Of a stretch of DNA of 64,000 bases, positions 25,986-32,861 are shown piece by piece. The position numbers and the translations under genes are program-made. Numbering within the stretch: position 1 is the first letter of the stretch; each line of letters opens with the position of its first letter. The DNA comes from Candidatus Woesearchaeota archaeon (lineage in GTDB: Archaea; Nanobdellota; Nanobdellia; Woesearchaeales; JACPIF01): positions 156,142 through 220,141 of the forward strand of contig JACPIF010000011.1 of the NCBI GenBank assembly GCA_016188215.1. Direction: 5' to 3'. The notes beneath the pieces were generated by a model, which was given only the letters and a program-made list of their open reading frames with translations, ran no database searches and was not told the DNA's origin.

Positions 25986-26053
25986 AGCCGAGATAAATCT
26001 CGGCTGCTGTGGGTTGTCCGCGAACCGCAGCTTACTGGCAAATATTCGCGGAC
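25986..26053. other. Two GC-rich inverted repeats in a 197-base gap
   Basis: AGCCGAGAT and ATCTCGGCT (25986-26005) form a perfect inverted repeat with two central bases. Just right, GTCCGCGAA (26016-26024) and TTCGCGGAC (26045-26053) are perfect complements 20 bases apart. The area is far richer in GC than the adjoining promoters. It may be a structured RNA or a terminator-like element between divergent genes. Confidence 0.4.
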
Positions 26054-26114
26054 CAAATCGCGCCACGCGAAGCCGCCTCATGCAAATTAAATTAAGCAAA
26101 ATTATTACAAGATA

Positions 26115-26573
26115 ATGCAGCAACTAAAAATCCTTAAAAGGAAAGAAGTGAAAGAGCTCATAGCCAAATTCAATAAGCAATGGGGCTATACAGGAAAGCT
26201 TGACTATACATTCCTGCAGAGCTCTAAAGATAAGATATACATTGTGAATAATGACATAAGCCGGATTGACATTTCCAGGTTGAGGATAGACAAGCTCGGC
26301 TTATATTTTTGCACGATAGTGAACAACAACGAAATACGGCTGAGCATTGACGGTGCGCAGCTGATTGGAGCAGAATGCAATAAAAACATAGTGGAATTAA
26401 ATGAGGCAGAAATGAAGGAGTGGCTGCAAGGCCTTGATTTGGAGAAAGAGGCTGCTGTGAAGGGCTTTGCCTTGATAAAGCATAACTCTGATTATCTTGG
26501 CACAGGCAAGGTCCACCAGAGAAAGATATTAAACTATATCCCAAAGGCACGGAGGATAAAGACCAGCATATAA
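26115..26573 (+). CDS. PUA-like RNA-binding protein
   Basis: A 152-residue protein whose C-terminus, HNSDYLGTGKVHQRKILNYI followed by PKARRI, is the typical end of NIP7-like and RsmF-like PUA domains that bind structured rRNA. The first half is alpha/beta with VELNEAEMKEWLQGLD. It probably takes part in ribosome biogenesis or rRNA modification. The idi gene begins one base after the stop and shares the transcript. Confidence 0.7.
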   Translation: MQQLKILKRKEVKELIAKFNKQWGYTGKLDYTFLQSSKDKIYIVNNDISRIDISRLRIDKLGLYFCTIVNNNEIRLSIDGAQLIGAECNKNIVELNEAEMKEWLQGLDLEKEAAVKGFALIKHNSDYLGTGKVHQRKILNYIPKARRIKTSI

Positions 26574-26574
26574 G

Positions 26575-27123
26575 ATGGCAGAGAATGATACCTTAATCTT
26601 AGTAGACAGGCATGATAAAGAGATAGGCCATGAAAGCAAGCAGAATGTCCATGACGGCAAAGGGCTGTTGCATAGGGCATTCTCAATATTGATTGTCAAC
26701 AGCAGGGGCGAGATGCTGCTCCAGCAAAGGGCTGCAACTAAAAGATTATGGCCATTATACTGGGCAAATGCCTGCTGCAGCCATCCCAGGAAAGGTGAAG
26801 ATATTAATGACGCAATCCATCGCAGGTTGCAGGAAGAGCTTGGCTTTGATTGCAAGCTTGACTATCTGTACCAGTTTGAATACCACGCATCTTTTAAGGA
26901 TGAAGGCTCAGAGCATGAGCTCTGCTATGTATTCCTGGGAAAGTATGATGATAAGATAGTGCCGAACAAGGAGGAGGTAAACCAGCTCAGGTTTATTGCC
27001 CTTGATGCTTTGGAACAAGACTTAAAAGAAAATCCTGGCAAGTACGCACCCTGGTTCATCCTTGAGATACAGGAGCTCTTTAAGCATTACAGGAACCAGC
27101 TCGGCGAAAAGGTGCAAGCATAA
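26575..27123 (+). CDS. idi: Isopentenyl-diphosphate delta-isomerase, type 1
   Basis: A 182-residue Nudix-fold enzyme that interconverts isopentenyl and dimethylallyl diphosphate, the entry to isoprenoid chains of archaeal lipids. NACCSHPRKGE carries the catalytic cysteine (C68) and the metal-binding histidine; REE-type Nudix helix appears as HRRLQEELGF, and EGSEHELCYVF gives the catalytic glutamate pair at 113-115. Type 1 is less common than type 2 in archaea. Start overlaps nothing; the following zinc-ribbon gene starts at the stop codon (TAATG). Confidence 0.92.
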   Translation: MAENDTLILVDRHDKEIGHESKQNVHDGKGLLHRAFSILIVNSRGEMLLQQRAATKRLWPLYWANACCSHPRKGEDINDAIHRRLQEELGFDCKLDYLYQFEYHASFKDEGSEHELCYVFLGKYDDKIVPNKEEVNQLRFIALDALEQDLKENPGKYAPWFILEIQELFKHYRNQLGEKVQA

Positions 27124-27272
27124 TGTTCAAAATCACAGGCTTCTGCACAACCTGCAGCAAACAGGTAATATTGACAATAAAGGATTATGAGTTAGACGAC
27201 ACCCTTATGAGCTACCGCTGCCCAAAAGGCCACAAGATGGAGGATATGGGATGCGAGTTTGAGCCTGGGTGA
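27123..27272 (+). CDS. Small zinc-ribbon protein, 49 residues
   Basis: MFKITGFCTTCSKQVILTIK opens a 49-residue protein with CTTC and a second half CPKGHKMEDMGCEF, which could bind one zinc ion. The ATG shares its first A with the stop of idi (TAATG), implying coupling. A damaged copy of the last 22 codons is found at 28934-29002, which shows that the gene was duplicated in this region. Function unknown. Confidence 0.7.
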   Translation: MFKITGFCTTCSKQVILTIKDYELDDTLMSYRCPKGHKMEDMGCEFEPG

Positions 27273-27389
27273 TTTTTAATCATCAAAATCCGGACTAATT
27301 CGAGGGCTAGATTACGGTCTATAAGAATTGAATGGTATAACGGTTATATAAAGATGATTATTGGGTAAAAGTGCCAGCCAAACAAGTCT

Positions 27390-28079
27390 TTATGTACCTA
27401 TAATTTTTTCCATTAGCTCAATAGCATTCTTGATATTTTCTATAGGCAATCTCTCAATCGAGAATACCCCTTTAAAGGAATCATTGAAATTTTTGCTCTT
27501 GAAAAATCCAAGTAACCTCATCGTATTGGCATGAACGCTTTCTTGATTGCCAACGTGCATAAAACCAAGGACAGCATCGAAGTCTATGTCTTTGCACAAG
27601 GCAACAATATCCCTGGCATCTGTTAATCTGCCTGAGTGTATCTTTGAAGCGACCAATAGCTCCTTTTTTGGGATTCGTGCCTCAATAGTTCTTTCTATCC
27701 CCGTAATCTTCTTTAGTATCGAATGAGCATGTAATAAGGCAAAACTAAACGAGGCTTGTGTCTGCCTGCTTGCAAGGCTGCCAACCATTACATCAACAGT
27801 AACAGGCAACTTGGTATTCTTCTTGTAGCTTTCAAACTGGCCTTTATAAATATCTTCCAAATCTTTTCTCTTGGTCATCTCAAAACGCTTTGCTTTCAAT
27901 ACCTCTCTAAACCGGGACAGATCTTTCGTTTCTATGCAAATATCAGCATCTACAGAAAATCTATGCATGTATGCAGATACCGCATACCCGCCCACCAAAA
28001 CATAGTCAAGCCCAGCCTTCTGGAAACTAAGCAGAATATCAAAGATTTCATTTTCCCTGTCTATGAACGATTGTATCAT
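27390..28079 (-). CDS. AbiEii-like nucleotidyltransferase toxin
   Basis: A 229-residue protein of the AbiEii type. The nucleotidyltransferase core shows GGYAVSAYMHRFSVDADICI, with the GG motif and the metal-binding Asp pair, and a third carboxylate in VTVDVMVGS. KIHSGRLTDARDIVAL follows as in AbiEii proteins. Such toxins transfer nucleotides to RNA, for instance tRNA, and stop growth. It overlaps the antitoxin-like gene by ATGA, antitoxin first, which is the order in AbiE type IV systems. Alternative: a general nucleotidyltransferase of unknown role. Confidence 0.75.
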   Translation of the reverse strand: MIQSFIDRENEIFDILLSFQKAGLDYVLVGGYAVSAYMHRFSVDADICIETKDLSRFREVLKAKRFEMTKRKDLEDIYKGQFESYKKNTKLPVTVDVMVGSLASRQTQASFSFALLHAHSILKKITGIERTIEARIPKKELLVASKIHSGRLTDARDIVALCKDIDFDAVLGFMHVGNQESVHANTMRLLGFFKSKNFNDSFKGVFSIERLPIENIKNAIELMEKIIGT

Positions 28080-28720
28080 TCCTTATAGGTTGCGCCAATC
28101 TTTAAATCATATAATTCATCCAACATCTCTAACGCAGGCTGAAAATTAAATTCATATCGCTTTGCCCATGCCACGGTTTCTGATAAAGGCAAGACAGGGA
28201 CTTGCTCTGATAATTCTTTTTCTATTGCAGTGCTGGTTGAGAGCACAAAATATATTCCTTTCTTTTTTTCATTCCTGAATGTGTAGGTTATTCCTAACTG
28301 TGAGAAGAAATATTCCCATGCAGCCTTATCTTTTTGTGCTATTCCAATAAAGATAGGATATGCATCCTTGCTTCTTCCGATATTGTAGCCGCCTTTGGTC
28401 CAGATAAAGATTGCATCGGTATTGGTAAACATATAGTCTAATCCCGCTAAATTCGGCAATAAATAAGCGTCATTTAAGCTTATATTGCTTGGTAAGGTGC
28501 CCCTGATGAATCTGCGTATGGCCTTGTAGAAAGGGTTCTTTTTGTCTACATACACCTCCTGCCTTTCCCTTGTTATGGCTCCCATTTTGACTAATTCAGA
28601 TACCCACTTATGCGTCCAGCCATACGACTCCCGTATCTTTTTAGAGATCTGCCTGATTGAATCTCCATCCCGTGCGGCTATTACGATCTTTGCAACGTAA
28701 GGGTTTATCATTTCGAACAT
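28076..28720 (-). CDS. AbiEi-like antitoxin with winged helix
   Basis: A 214-residue protein preceding the nucleotidyltransferase gene and overlapping it by four bases. Residues 10-60 form a helix-turn-helix (DGDSIRQISKKIRESYGWTH, WVSELVKMGAITRERQ), as in AbiEi antitoxins, and the rest is a mixed domain of the AbiEi kind. It starts immediately after a perfect 18-bp palindrome lying between TATA and start, so it most likely represses its own promoter. Confidence 0.7.
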   Translation of the reverse strand: MFEMINPYVAKIVIAARDGDSIRQISKKIRESYGWTHKWVSELVKMGAITRERQEVYVDKKNPFYKAIRRFIRGTLPSNISLNDAYLLPNLAGLDYMFTNTDAIFIWTKGGYNIGRSKDAYPIFIGIAQKDKAAWEYFFSQLGITYTFRNEKKKGIYFVLSTSTAIEKELSEQVPVLPLSETVAWAKRYEFNFQPALEMLDELYDLKIGATYKE

Positions 28721-28721
28721 A

Positions 28722-28739
28722 TTATCATTATAATGATAA
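28722..28739. promoter_or_regulatory. Perfect 18-bp palindromic operator of the AbiE-like operon
   Basis: TTATCATTATAATGATAA is a perfect palindrome. On the minus strand it fills the gap between the TATA element (28741-28751) and ATG 28720, so a bound protein would block transcription initiation. The winged-helix antitoxin encoded next is the obvious candidate. Confidence 0.75.
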
Positions 28740-28740
28740 C

Positions 28741-28751
28741 TTATATATAAA
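28741..28751 (-). promoter_or_regulatory. TATA element of the AbiE-like operon
   Basis: On the minus strand this reads TTTATATATAA, centred about 26 bases before ATG 28720, with no SD sequence. Confidence 0.6.
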
Positions 28752-28752
28752 T

Positions 28753-29064
28753 CCTATGGTTTATTGGTGTTTTTCAGCTGGTTGGAAAAGCTTTAGAGTC
28801 ATAGGCTTGGGATTAGGAGCTTCAACTGCCTGGCCTTGTATGATGCTGATTATAGGAAGATAATGGAGAATTTGGAGGTGATTGCTCCAAGCTCTAAGAG
28901 ATTAATCGAATTCTTAATCTCTGAAACCTATACTTTAATGAGCTATCGGTGCCCCAAAGGCCACAAGATGGAAGATATGGGTGTGAGTTTGAGACTGGGT
29001 AGTTGGTAAACATTATATAGGTAAGACTGTCACATATATGGAAAATCTTACTCAGGGGAAATAA
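28753..29064. other. 312-base gap between toxin-antitoxin pair and membrane protein gene
   Basis: Apart from the decayed zinc-ribbon copy (28934-29002) and a TATA-like ATTATATAGG near 29012-29021 nothing is recognisable. It looks like eroded DNA left from a duplication or insertion. Confidence 0.45.
28934..29002 (+). pseudogene. Decayed duplicate of the 49-residue zinc-ribbon gene
   Basis: The stretch aligns with the last 22 codons of the gene at 27123-27272 (from LMSYRCPKGHK to the stop) with about 88% identity by eye. One base is missing in GGGTGTGAG against GGGATGCGAG, which breaks the frame, and the first half of the gene is absent. It is a remnant of a duplication that also brackets the AbiE-like pair. 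Confidence 0.75.
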
Positions 29065-29466
29065 GTGCCAAAATTTACAAAAGTTTTTAGGTACAACCGA
29101 GCAAAGCTTAGAGATTTTATAATAACTGTTATTGCCGCTTTATTTACCGGCGCAATTATTGGCCTTTTTCTTTCTCTAAAAATTTCAAATCAAATTTCGT
29201 CTTCTTTAGCTATAATCCTCATCTTATTTTTTTTGTTTCTGTTCTATATGCTGGGAAAATATTTAGTAATATACATTATCAAAAATAATAAAAGTGTTTA
29301 TAATTTTCACATTAATTTTGTAGGTGGAATCTTTAGCTCACTCCTTGTATCTTTATTACTATTATTTTATCAGAGCACAATACTTATTCTTGGTATTGCC
29401 ATTGTTGCACTTATATTTTTATATCTTTTAGCATATTTTACCATACAGATAAAGAGAGCCAAGTAA
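29065..29466 (+). CDS. Four-span membrane protein
   Basis: A 133-residue protein with four hydrophobic segments at about 18-37, 45-67, 84-103 and 107-127, and a basic N-terminus. It starts with GTG 29065, preceded by AGGGG at 29054-29058, so translation uses an SD site. Base composition is much more AT-rich than the surrounding core genes, fitting acquired DNA. Not a family I know. A membrane partner of the toxin-like genes around it is possible but not shown. Confidence 0.65.
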   Translation: MPKFTKVFRYNRAKLRDFIITVIAALFTGAIIGLFLSLKISNQISSSLAIILILFFLFLFYMLGKYLVIYIIKNNKSVYNFHINFVGGIFSSLLVSLLLLFYQSTILILGIAIVALIFLYLLAYFTIQIKRAK

Positions 29467-29508
29467 ATTACATATTTTTATCTAAATACACAAACTCCTC
29501 ACGAAAAA

Positions 29509-29622
29509 TCACTTATCCCCATATACTTTCTTCACCACCACCACCACCACTATCAACCCAAACGCACTAAACGCCATCAATGGTATATAATCAGCTACTT
29601 TCTCTTTCTTCCATAAAGCCAT
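29509..29622 (-). CDS. Possible small membrane protein, 37 residues
   Basis: A 37-codon frame, MALWKKEKVADYIPLMAFSA and then a run of valines and a basic end, which is one transmembrane helix flanked by lysines. It follows the Fic gene on the same strand. The SD site is weak (TTTAGGG). The repeated valine codons come from a GGT/GTG simple repeat, so the frame could be accidental. Confidence 0.35.
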   Translation of the reverse strand: MALWKKEKVADYIPLMAFSAFGLIVVVVVVKKVYGDK

Positions 29623-29652
29623 CCCTAAAAGGATGACTTTGGAGATACATCA

Positions 29653-29684
29653 GGTGTCTACCTTTTCCCTGTTTTGTAGTCACC
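29653..29684. repeat. Imperfect inverted copy of the fic operator motif at the 3' end of fic
   Basis: GGTGTCTAC (29653-29661) and GTAGTCACC (29676-29684) are complementary at 8 of 9 positions and carry the same core as the motif repeated before the fic gene. They cover the last codons and stop of fic. Confidence 0.4.
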
Positions 29685-30614
29685 AAGCTTCTTCTTTAAT
29701 TCATTGTACTCTTTCATATAAAGCTTTATCGTTGGTTTCAAATCATGATATTTCTCATATGCCTGCAATGATGAGTAGTATTCTATTCTATTTTTTAAGC
29801 CTATATTAATGGGAGGCAGGCTGTGTTTGATCAGGATATTATTCAGCAGGATTCTGCCTACCCTGCCGTTTCCGTCTTTAAACGGGTGGATATTCTCAAA
29901 TTGGTTATGGACAACTGCCCCAAGAACTAATCCTGGATACCTGCTCTTATTATTCTCATACCAGTCTGTTAATTCCCGCAAAAGGTGGTTTATTCTTGCC
30001 TGCGGAGCGCCTTCATGGATAATGTTTCTTTTGCTGTCCATCACAACAACTTCTTCGCCTTTCTTCCTTAGTGCCCCTGCGAATGGCTTTGAATTCTTGA
30101 ACACGATTTTATGTATTTCTTTTATCAATTCCAGTGACAGGTGCTCTTTTGTATCTCGTATGTATGAGATGGCCTCGTCAACACCTAATGCTTCAGCAAT
30201 GTCCTCTTTGGCCTTATTGGGCCATTTGTCTTTCTCCAGAAGGTCTTTTACCTCATCTTGGGTTAATTTGCTTCCTTCTATTGCGTTGGTATTGTAGGTG
30301 AATATTTCTGAGAATTTCTTCCAGTTGCTTTCGGATAAGTGGCTTATTCTTAATGGTATGCGGGCTTCAAGCTTTCTTATTGCAGCTATTTCTTCTTCTG
30401 AGAGCTGCACCTGAAGCGGGTCTTTTATGATTTTGTATCTGTAGATTTCTTCAAGAATGAGTTTTTCTGCTATTCTTTTCCTTTCTTCCAGTAACTCTGG
30501 CTTTAAGTCCTGTCCCAGGTATTTCCTGAATTTATGGACTTTTAAGCCTTCCCTGTACGAATGCGACAGATAATACTTGATTCGTTTTCCAACCTTTCTT
30601 CTTTCTACGTGCAT
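29658..30614 (-). CDS. Fic-domain protein, probable AMP transferase
   Basis: A 318-residue Fic protein. The active-site motif HPFKDGNGRVGR is at 243-254 with catalytic His243, and the autoinhibitory helix motif TNAIEG is at 109-114 before the Fic core (class II arrangement). Such proteins transfer AMP or another phosphate compound to Ser, Thr or Tyr of a target. The N-terminal 100 residues are helical and basic. The promoter has a TATA element (CATTTAAATA, 30636-30645 region) with repeated motifs on both sides, suggesting strong autoregulation. Possibly a toxin or a stress-response enzyme. Confidence 0.88.
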   Translation of the reverse strand: MHVERRKVGKRIKYYLSHSYREGLKVHKFRKYLGQDLKPELLEERKRIAEKLILEEIYRYKIIKDPLQVQLSEEEIAAIRKLEARIPLRISHLSESNWKKFSEIFTYNTNAIEGSKLTQDEVKDLLEKDKWPNKAKEDIAEALGVDEAISYIRDTKEHLSLELIKEIHKIVFKNSKPFAGALRKKGEEVVVMDSKRNIIHEGAPQARINHLLRELTDWYENNKSRYPGLVLGAVVHNQFENIHPFKDGNGRVGRILLNNILIKHSLPPINIGLKNRIEYYSSLQAYEKYHDLKPTIKLYMKEYNELKKKLGDYKTGKR

Positions 30615-30625
30615 AATTATAGCAT

Positions 30626-30690
30626 AGGTGACTACATATTTAAATGTTTTGATGCAAGGTGACTACATTTGGGCTGGTTTGTAGTCACCT
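30626..30690. promoter_or_regulatory. fic promoter with three copies of AGGTGACTACA
   Basis: AGGTGACTACAT occurs at 30626-30637 and 30657-30668, 31 bases apart, and inverted as TGTAGTCACCT at 30680-30690. The first copy lies between the TATA element and ATG 30614, the second just upstream of the TATA element. The spacing of about three helical turns fits cooperative binding by a regulator. Confidence 0.65.
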
Positions 30691-30777
30691 AACCAACTGG
30701 TCACTGGACACCTGTGCCGCCGCCAATTATATAAACCAGGAAATCCTGTAATCCCTTAGTTTTTCTAAAATGCATAA

Positions 30778-31146
30778 TTAGTCAAAATAGCGCGGATCAT
30801 CGCTGCGCACCATCGGCTGCGTCCTTTCCTTCTCGCTTCTTGTCTTATAGTCAGATGCATTTTTCTTTGAAGTATCCCCAACTTGATCTTGGGCCTTGCG
30901 TACAGTATTAATGGACAATACCTTAGCCATGCTCTGGGGTCCGCAATTGAGGCATAAAAAGAACGTGCCATACTTCCCATCCTTGATTTCAAGCGCATCA
31001 CCGCATACACAGCGCATGGTATCCAGCTGTGCCGATGAGTCATTTGGGCATACGGAGATTCCCTGCGCATTCACTAGCGTAGCGGCCTTTCCGCAGAATA
31101 TGCAGGTTTCTGCTTTACTTTCCCCATACTGTTTTGGAATATGCAT
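30778..31146 (-). CDS. Zinc-finger protein, 122 residues
   Basis: Two putative zinc ribbons: CIFCGKAATLV with SVCPND, and CVCGDALEIKDGKYGTFFLC ending LNCG. The second resembles topoisomerase-type zinc ribbons that bind DNA or RNA. The last 40 residues are charged and probably disordered. A TATA-like TATATTT-type element near 31167-31178 precedes ATG 31146. Function unknown. Confidence 0.7.
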   Translation of the reverse strand: MHIPKQYGESKAETCIFCGKAATLVNAQGISVCPNDSSAQLDTMRCVCGDALEIKDGKYGTFFLCLNCGPQSMAKVLSINTVRKAQDQVGDTSKKNASDYKTRSEKERTQPMVRSDDPRYFD

Positions 31147-31251
31147 AGGAAGGAACAGAAGCCATCGCTTTATATTTGTTTCCCTGGAGTTAGACTCCTG
31201 AATCCTTGCTCCCTAATTCTTTTATATCATTGAATCTTAGAAAGCAATAAA

Positions 31252-31353
31252 ATGGTATCAGGCAGGCAGGTACGGAAAAGTGCGGCATTTCGGCAAAGGT
31301 ATCCCAAAGAGCAGATAAAGGAAAAGCGCCTGGCAAAGCGCGCCACTAAGTAA
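31252..31353 (+). CDS. Possible small basic protein, 33 residues
   Basis: ATG 31252 opens a frame of 33 codons, MVSGRQVRKSAAFRQRYPKE and a basic end, with 11 Lys or Arg. TTTTATATCA near 31220-31229 is a TATA element at the correct distance, and the codon usage looks like that of the core genes. It could be a small ribosome- or DNA-associated protein. No family is known to me. Confidence 0.5.
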   Translation: MVSGRQVRKSAAFRQRYPKEQIKEKRLAKRATK

Positions 31354-31390
31354 AAGTTTAAATATAGCTTCTTCAATTTCATCTTTGGGA

Positions 31391-31699
31391 GTGGCAACCT
31401 TAACAGAGGCTACAAAAGAATATATACATATTCCAGTAGAAAAAGATCTTCTAGAAACAATAATGTTCAAAGGTCAGCCTGTATTAATCCGAATAGTTCC
31501 AAGTTTTGGTCGGCGCATGCCGCTACCGTCAGTAAGCATTATGGGGTATACTAGAGCTGAGTATGTTAAGCAAGAAGGTTTCTTTGCAGGTATGCGTGCC
31601 TCAATGCATGTACCTTTGCCTTTTGAAGAGCACGAAGAATTCAGATATGAAGTAAGGCAAAAGAAAGGATTTACTGATTTTTATGATTATTTCTGGTAA
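31391..31699 (+). CDS. Hypothetical protein, 102 residues
   Basis: A soluble protein I do not recognise, with a first half of alternating strands (VLIRIVPSFG) and a C-terminal part rich in Glu and aromatic residues (EEFRYEVRQKKG, DFYDYFW). No ATG is near: GTG 31391 and TTG 31385 are both in frame and about 26-30 bases from TTTAAATATAG at 31358-31368, so the message is probably leaderless with a GTG or TTG start. Confidence 0.5.
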   Translation: MATLTEATKEYIHIPVEKDLLETIMFKGQPVLIRIVPSFGRRMPLPSVSIMGYTRAEYVKQEGFFAGMRASMHVPLPFEEHEEFRYEVRQKKGFTDFYDYFW

Positions 31700-31715
31700 C
31701 AACTTGAAATGTGAA

Positions 31716-32357
31716 TTAAAACTCCTTATTCTCCCCTTCCAGAATCTCAGTAAACTCAATTCCTTCTTTTGGCAGCACCTGGTTCGGCACCCATCTGGTA
31801 GAAGCCCTTTTATCCTCTTTCAGCATCCCATCATGCACCGGAAAGCAGACCTTAGGCTTTACCTTTTTAGCGTATTCAATCGCTTCAGATATCTTCATCC
31901 ACGGCCCTGCAACCGGTAATGCAAGTATCTCAACTTTCTTGTCAGGAACAGTAAATGCATCTCCAGGATAAAATAATTTGCCAGCTATCAGATACCCTGT
32001 ATTCTCAATAATTGGTATTGAGTCATGTATTACCGCATGCCTTTCACCAATGCCTTCAATAGTAACCCCTTTTACAGTAACGCTCTTCCCATGAGCAAGC
32101 AACTCAAACGCAATACCATGCTCCACAAGCTTTTTTCCAACTCCATGATTCGTAAAAATCTTGGCGCCAGGATTATTTTCCAAAATCTGCTTGAAATTTT
32201 CAAGGTCAATATGATCAGGATGCTCATGCGTTATCAGTATGGCGTCTGCATCTTTTATCTTTTCTTGGCCAGTAGAAAAATTCCCCGGATCAAACAGTAT
32301 CCTGGTTCCATGATCCTCAACCAGCATGCAGGAATGGCCTATTTTGGTTATGTTCAT
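31716..32357 (-). CDS. Metallo-beta-lactamase-fold hydrolase, UlaG-like
   Basis: A 213-residue hydrolase. The metal-binding motif THEHPDHID is present, followed by NHGVGKKL, YPGDAF and VHDG at the expected intervals. The opening ITKIGHSCMLVEDHGTRILF is typical of UlaG-like enzymes. Substrate unknown. ATG 32357 is only 9 bases downstream of tRNA-Gln on the same strand with no room for its own promoter, so it is probably transcribed with the tRNA. Confidence 0.88.
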   Translation of the reverse strand: MNITKIGHSCMLVEDHGTRILFDPGNFSTGQEKIKDADAILITHEHPDHIDLENFKQILENNPGAKIFTNHGVGKKLVEHGIAFELLAHGKSVTVKGVTIEGIGERHAVIHDSIPIIENTGYLIAGKLFYPGDAFTVPDKKVEILALPVAGPWMKISEAIEYAKKVKPKVCFPVHDGMLKEDKRASTRWVPNQVLPKEGIEFTEILEGENKEF

Positions 32358-32366
32358 GGTAAAAAG

Positions 32367-32466
32367 TAGCCCCGGGCAGATTCGAACTGCCGTCAGATGG
32401 TCCAAAGCCACCTATGCTTGACCGCTACAAACCGCAGAATCGCAATGCGATTTCTTCTACGGGGCT
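32367..32466 (-). tRNA. tRNA-Gln (TTG) with 27-base insertion in the D-arm
   Basis: Acceptor AGCCCCG pairs with CGGGGCT, discriminator A. T arm GGCAG-TTCGAAT-CTGCC, anticodon stem GGTGG/CCATC, loop CTTTGGA with TTG at 34-36. Between position 8 and the D-stem there are about 30 bases where 3 are expected. The extra 27 include the perfect hairpin AATCGC-ATT-GCGATT. An intron at a non-canonical position is the simplest reading. TTAAAT near 32491-32500 is its TATA element. Confidence 0.85.
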
Positions 32467-32591
32467 ATAAAGCATAAATCTGCCGGAACTGGGATTTAAG
32501 TGCTGGATGTGCATATTTAAACTTAATGATTACCATCTAATCCTGAGACCCTTAACTTAAGGTATTTCCTTTAATACGCACACCACATTTC

Positions 32592-32777
32592 GGCGGCTGG
32601 ACGGTCATGCTCACCACTGTTCGCATGCCCTACGAATCACCCCGTAAGGGACGTCCCCCGATTCGTCCAGCGCCGTCGTGGCGTGCGGCGAGGCGAGGGT
32701 TGGCTCCTACGGAGTGCCGAGTAGGGCAAAATCGTGGCGGAGCAGAGATTTTGCCCGTCGCACCGCCAGAGACGACG
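32592..32777 (+). ncRNA. Candidate structured RNA or element, GC-rich, strand uncertain
   Basis: A 186-base stretch of about 62% GC in an intergenic gap, with many nested complements. GCTGGACG (32596-32603) pairs with CGTCCAGC (32664-32671). CATGC/GCATG and CCC-GTAA-GGG form small hairpins inside. CGTCGT (32674-32679) pairs with ACGACG (32772-32777) and encloses GGGCAAAATC (32724-32733) with GATTTTGCCC (32747-32756), a perfect 10-bp stem. It lacks RNase P and SRP RNA signatures that I know. The gap otherwise holds only promoters. Confidence 0.45.
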
Positions 32778-32861
32778 CTTGTTATTTCCCTTAATTTTAG
32801 GACTCTCTGATTCTGACCGATACCTTTATAATGACTGCCCTTTCTATCTTATTTTTTTGGG

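Noticed and set aside
28657-28863. Plus-strand frame across the AbiE-like promoter
   Set aside because: It crosses the TATA element and operator of the opposite strand and has no start signal.
32592-32777. The structured element as RNase P RNA or SRP RNA
   Set aside because: The conserved GAGGAAAGUCC-type and the SRP domain IV (GGUGCU, GNAR) motifs are absent and it is too short.
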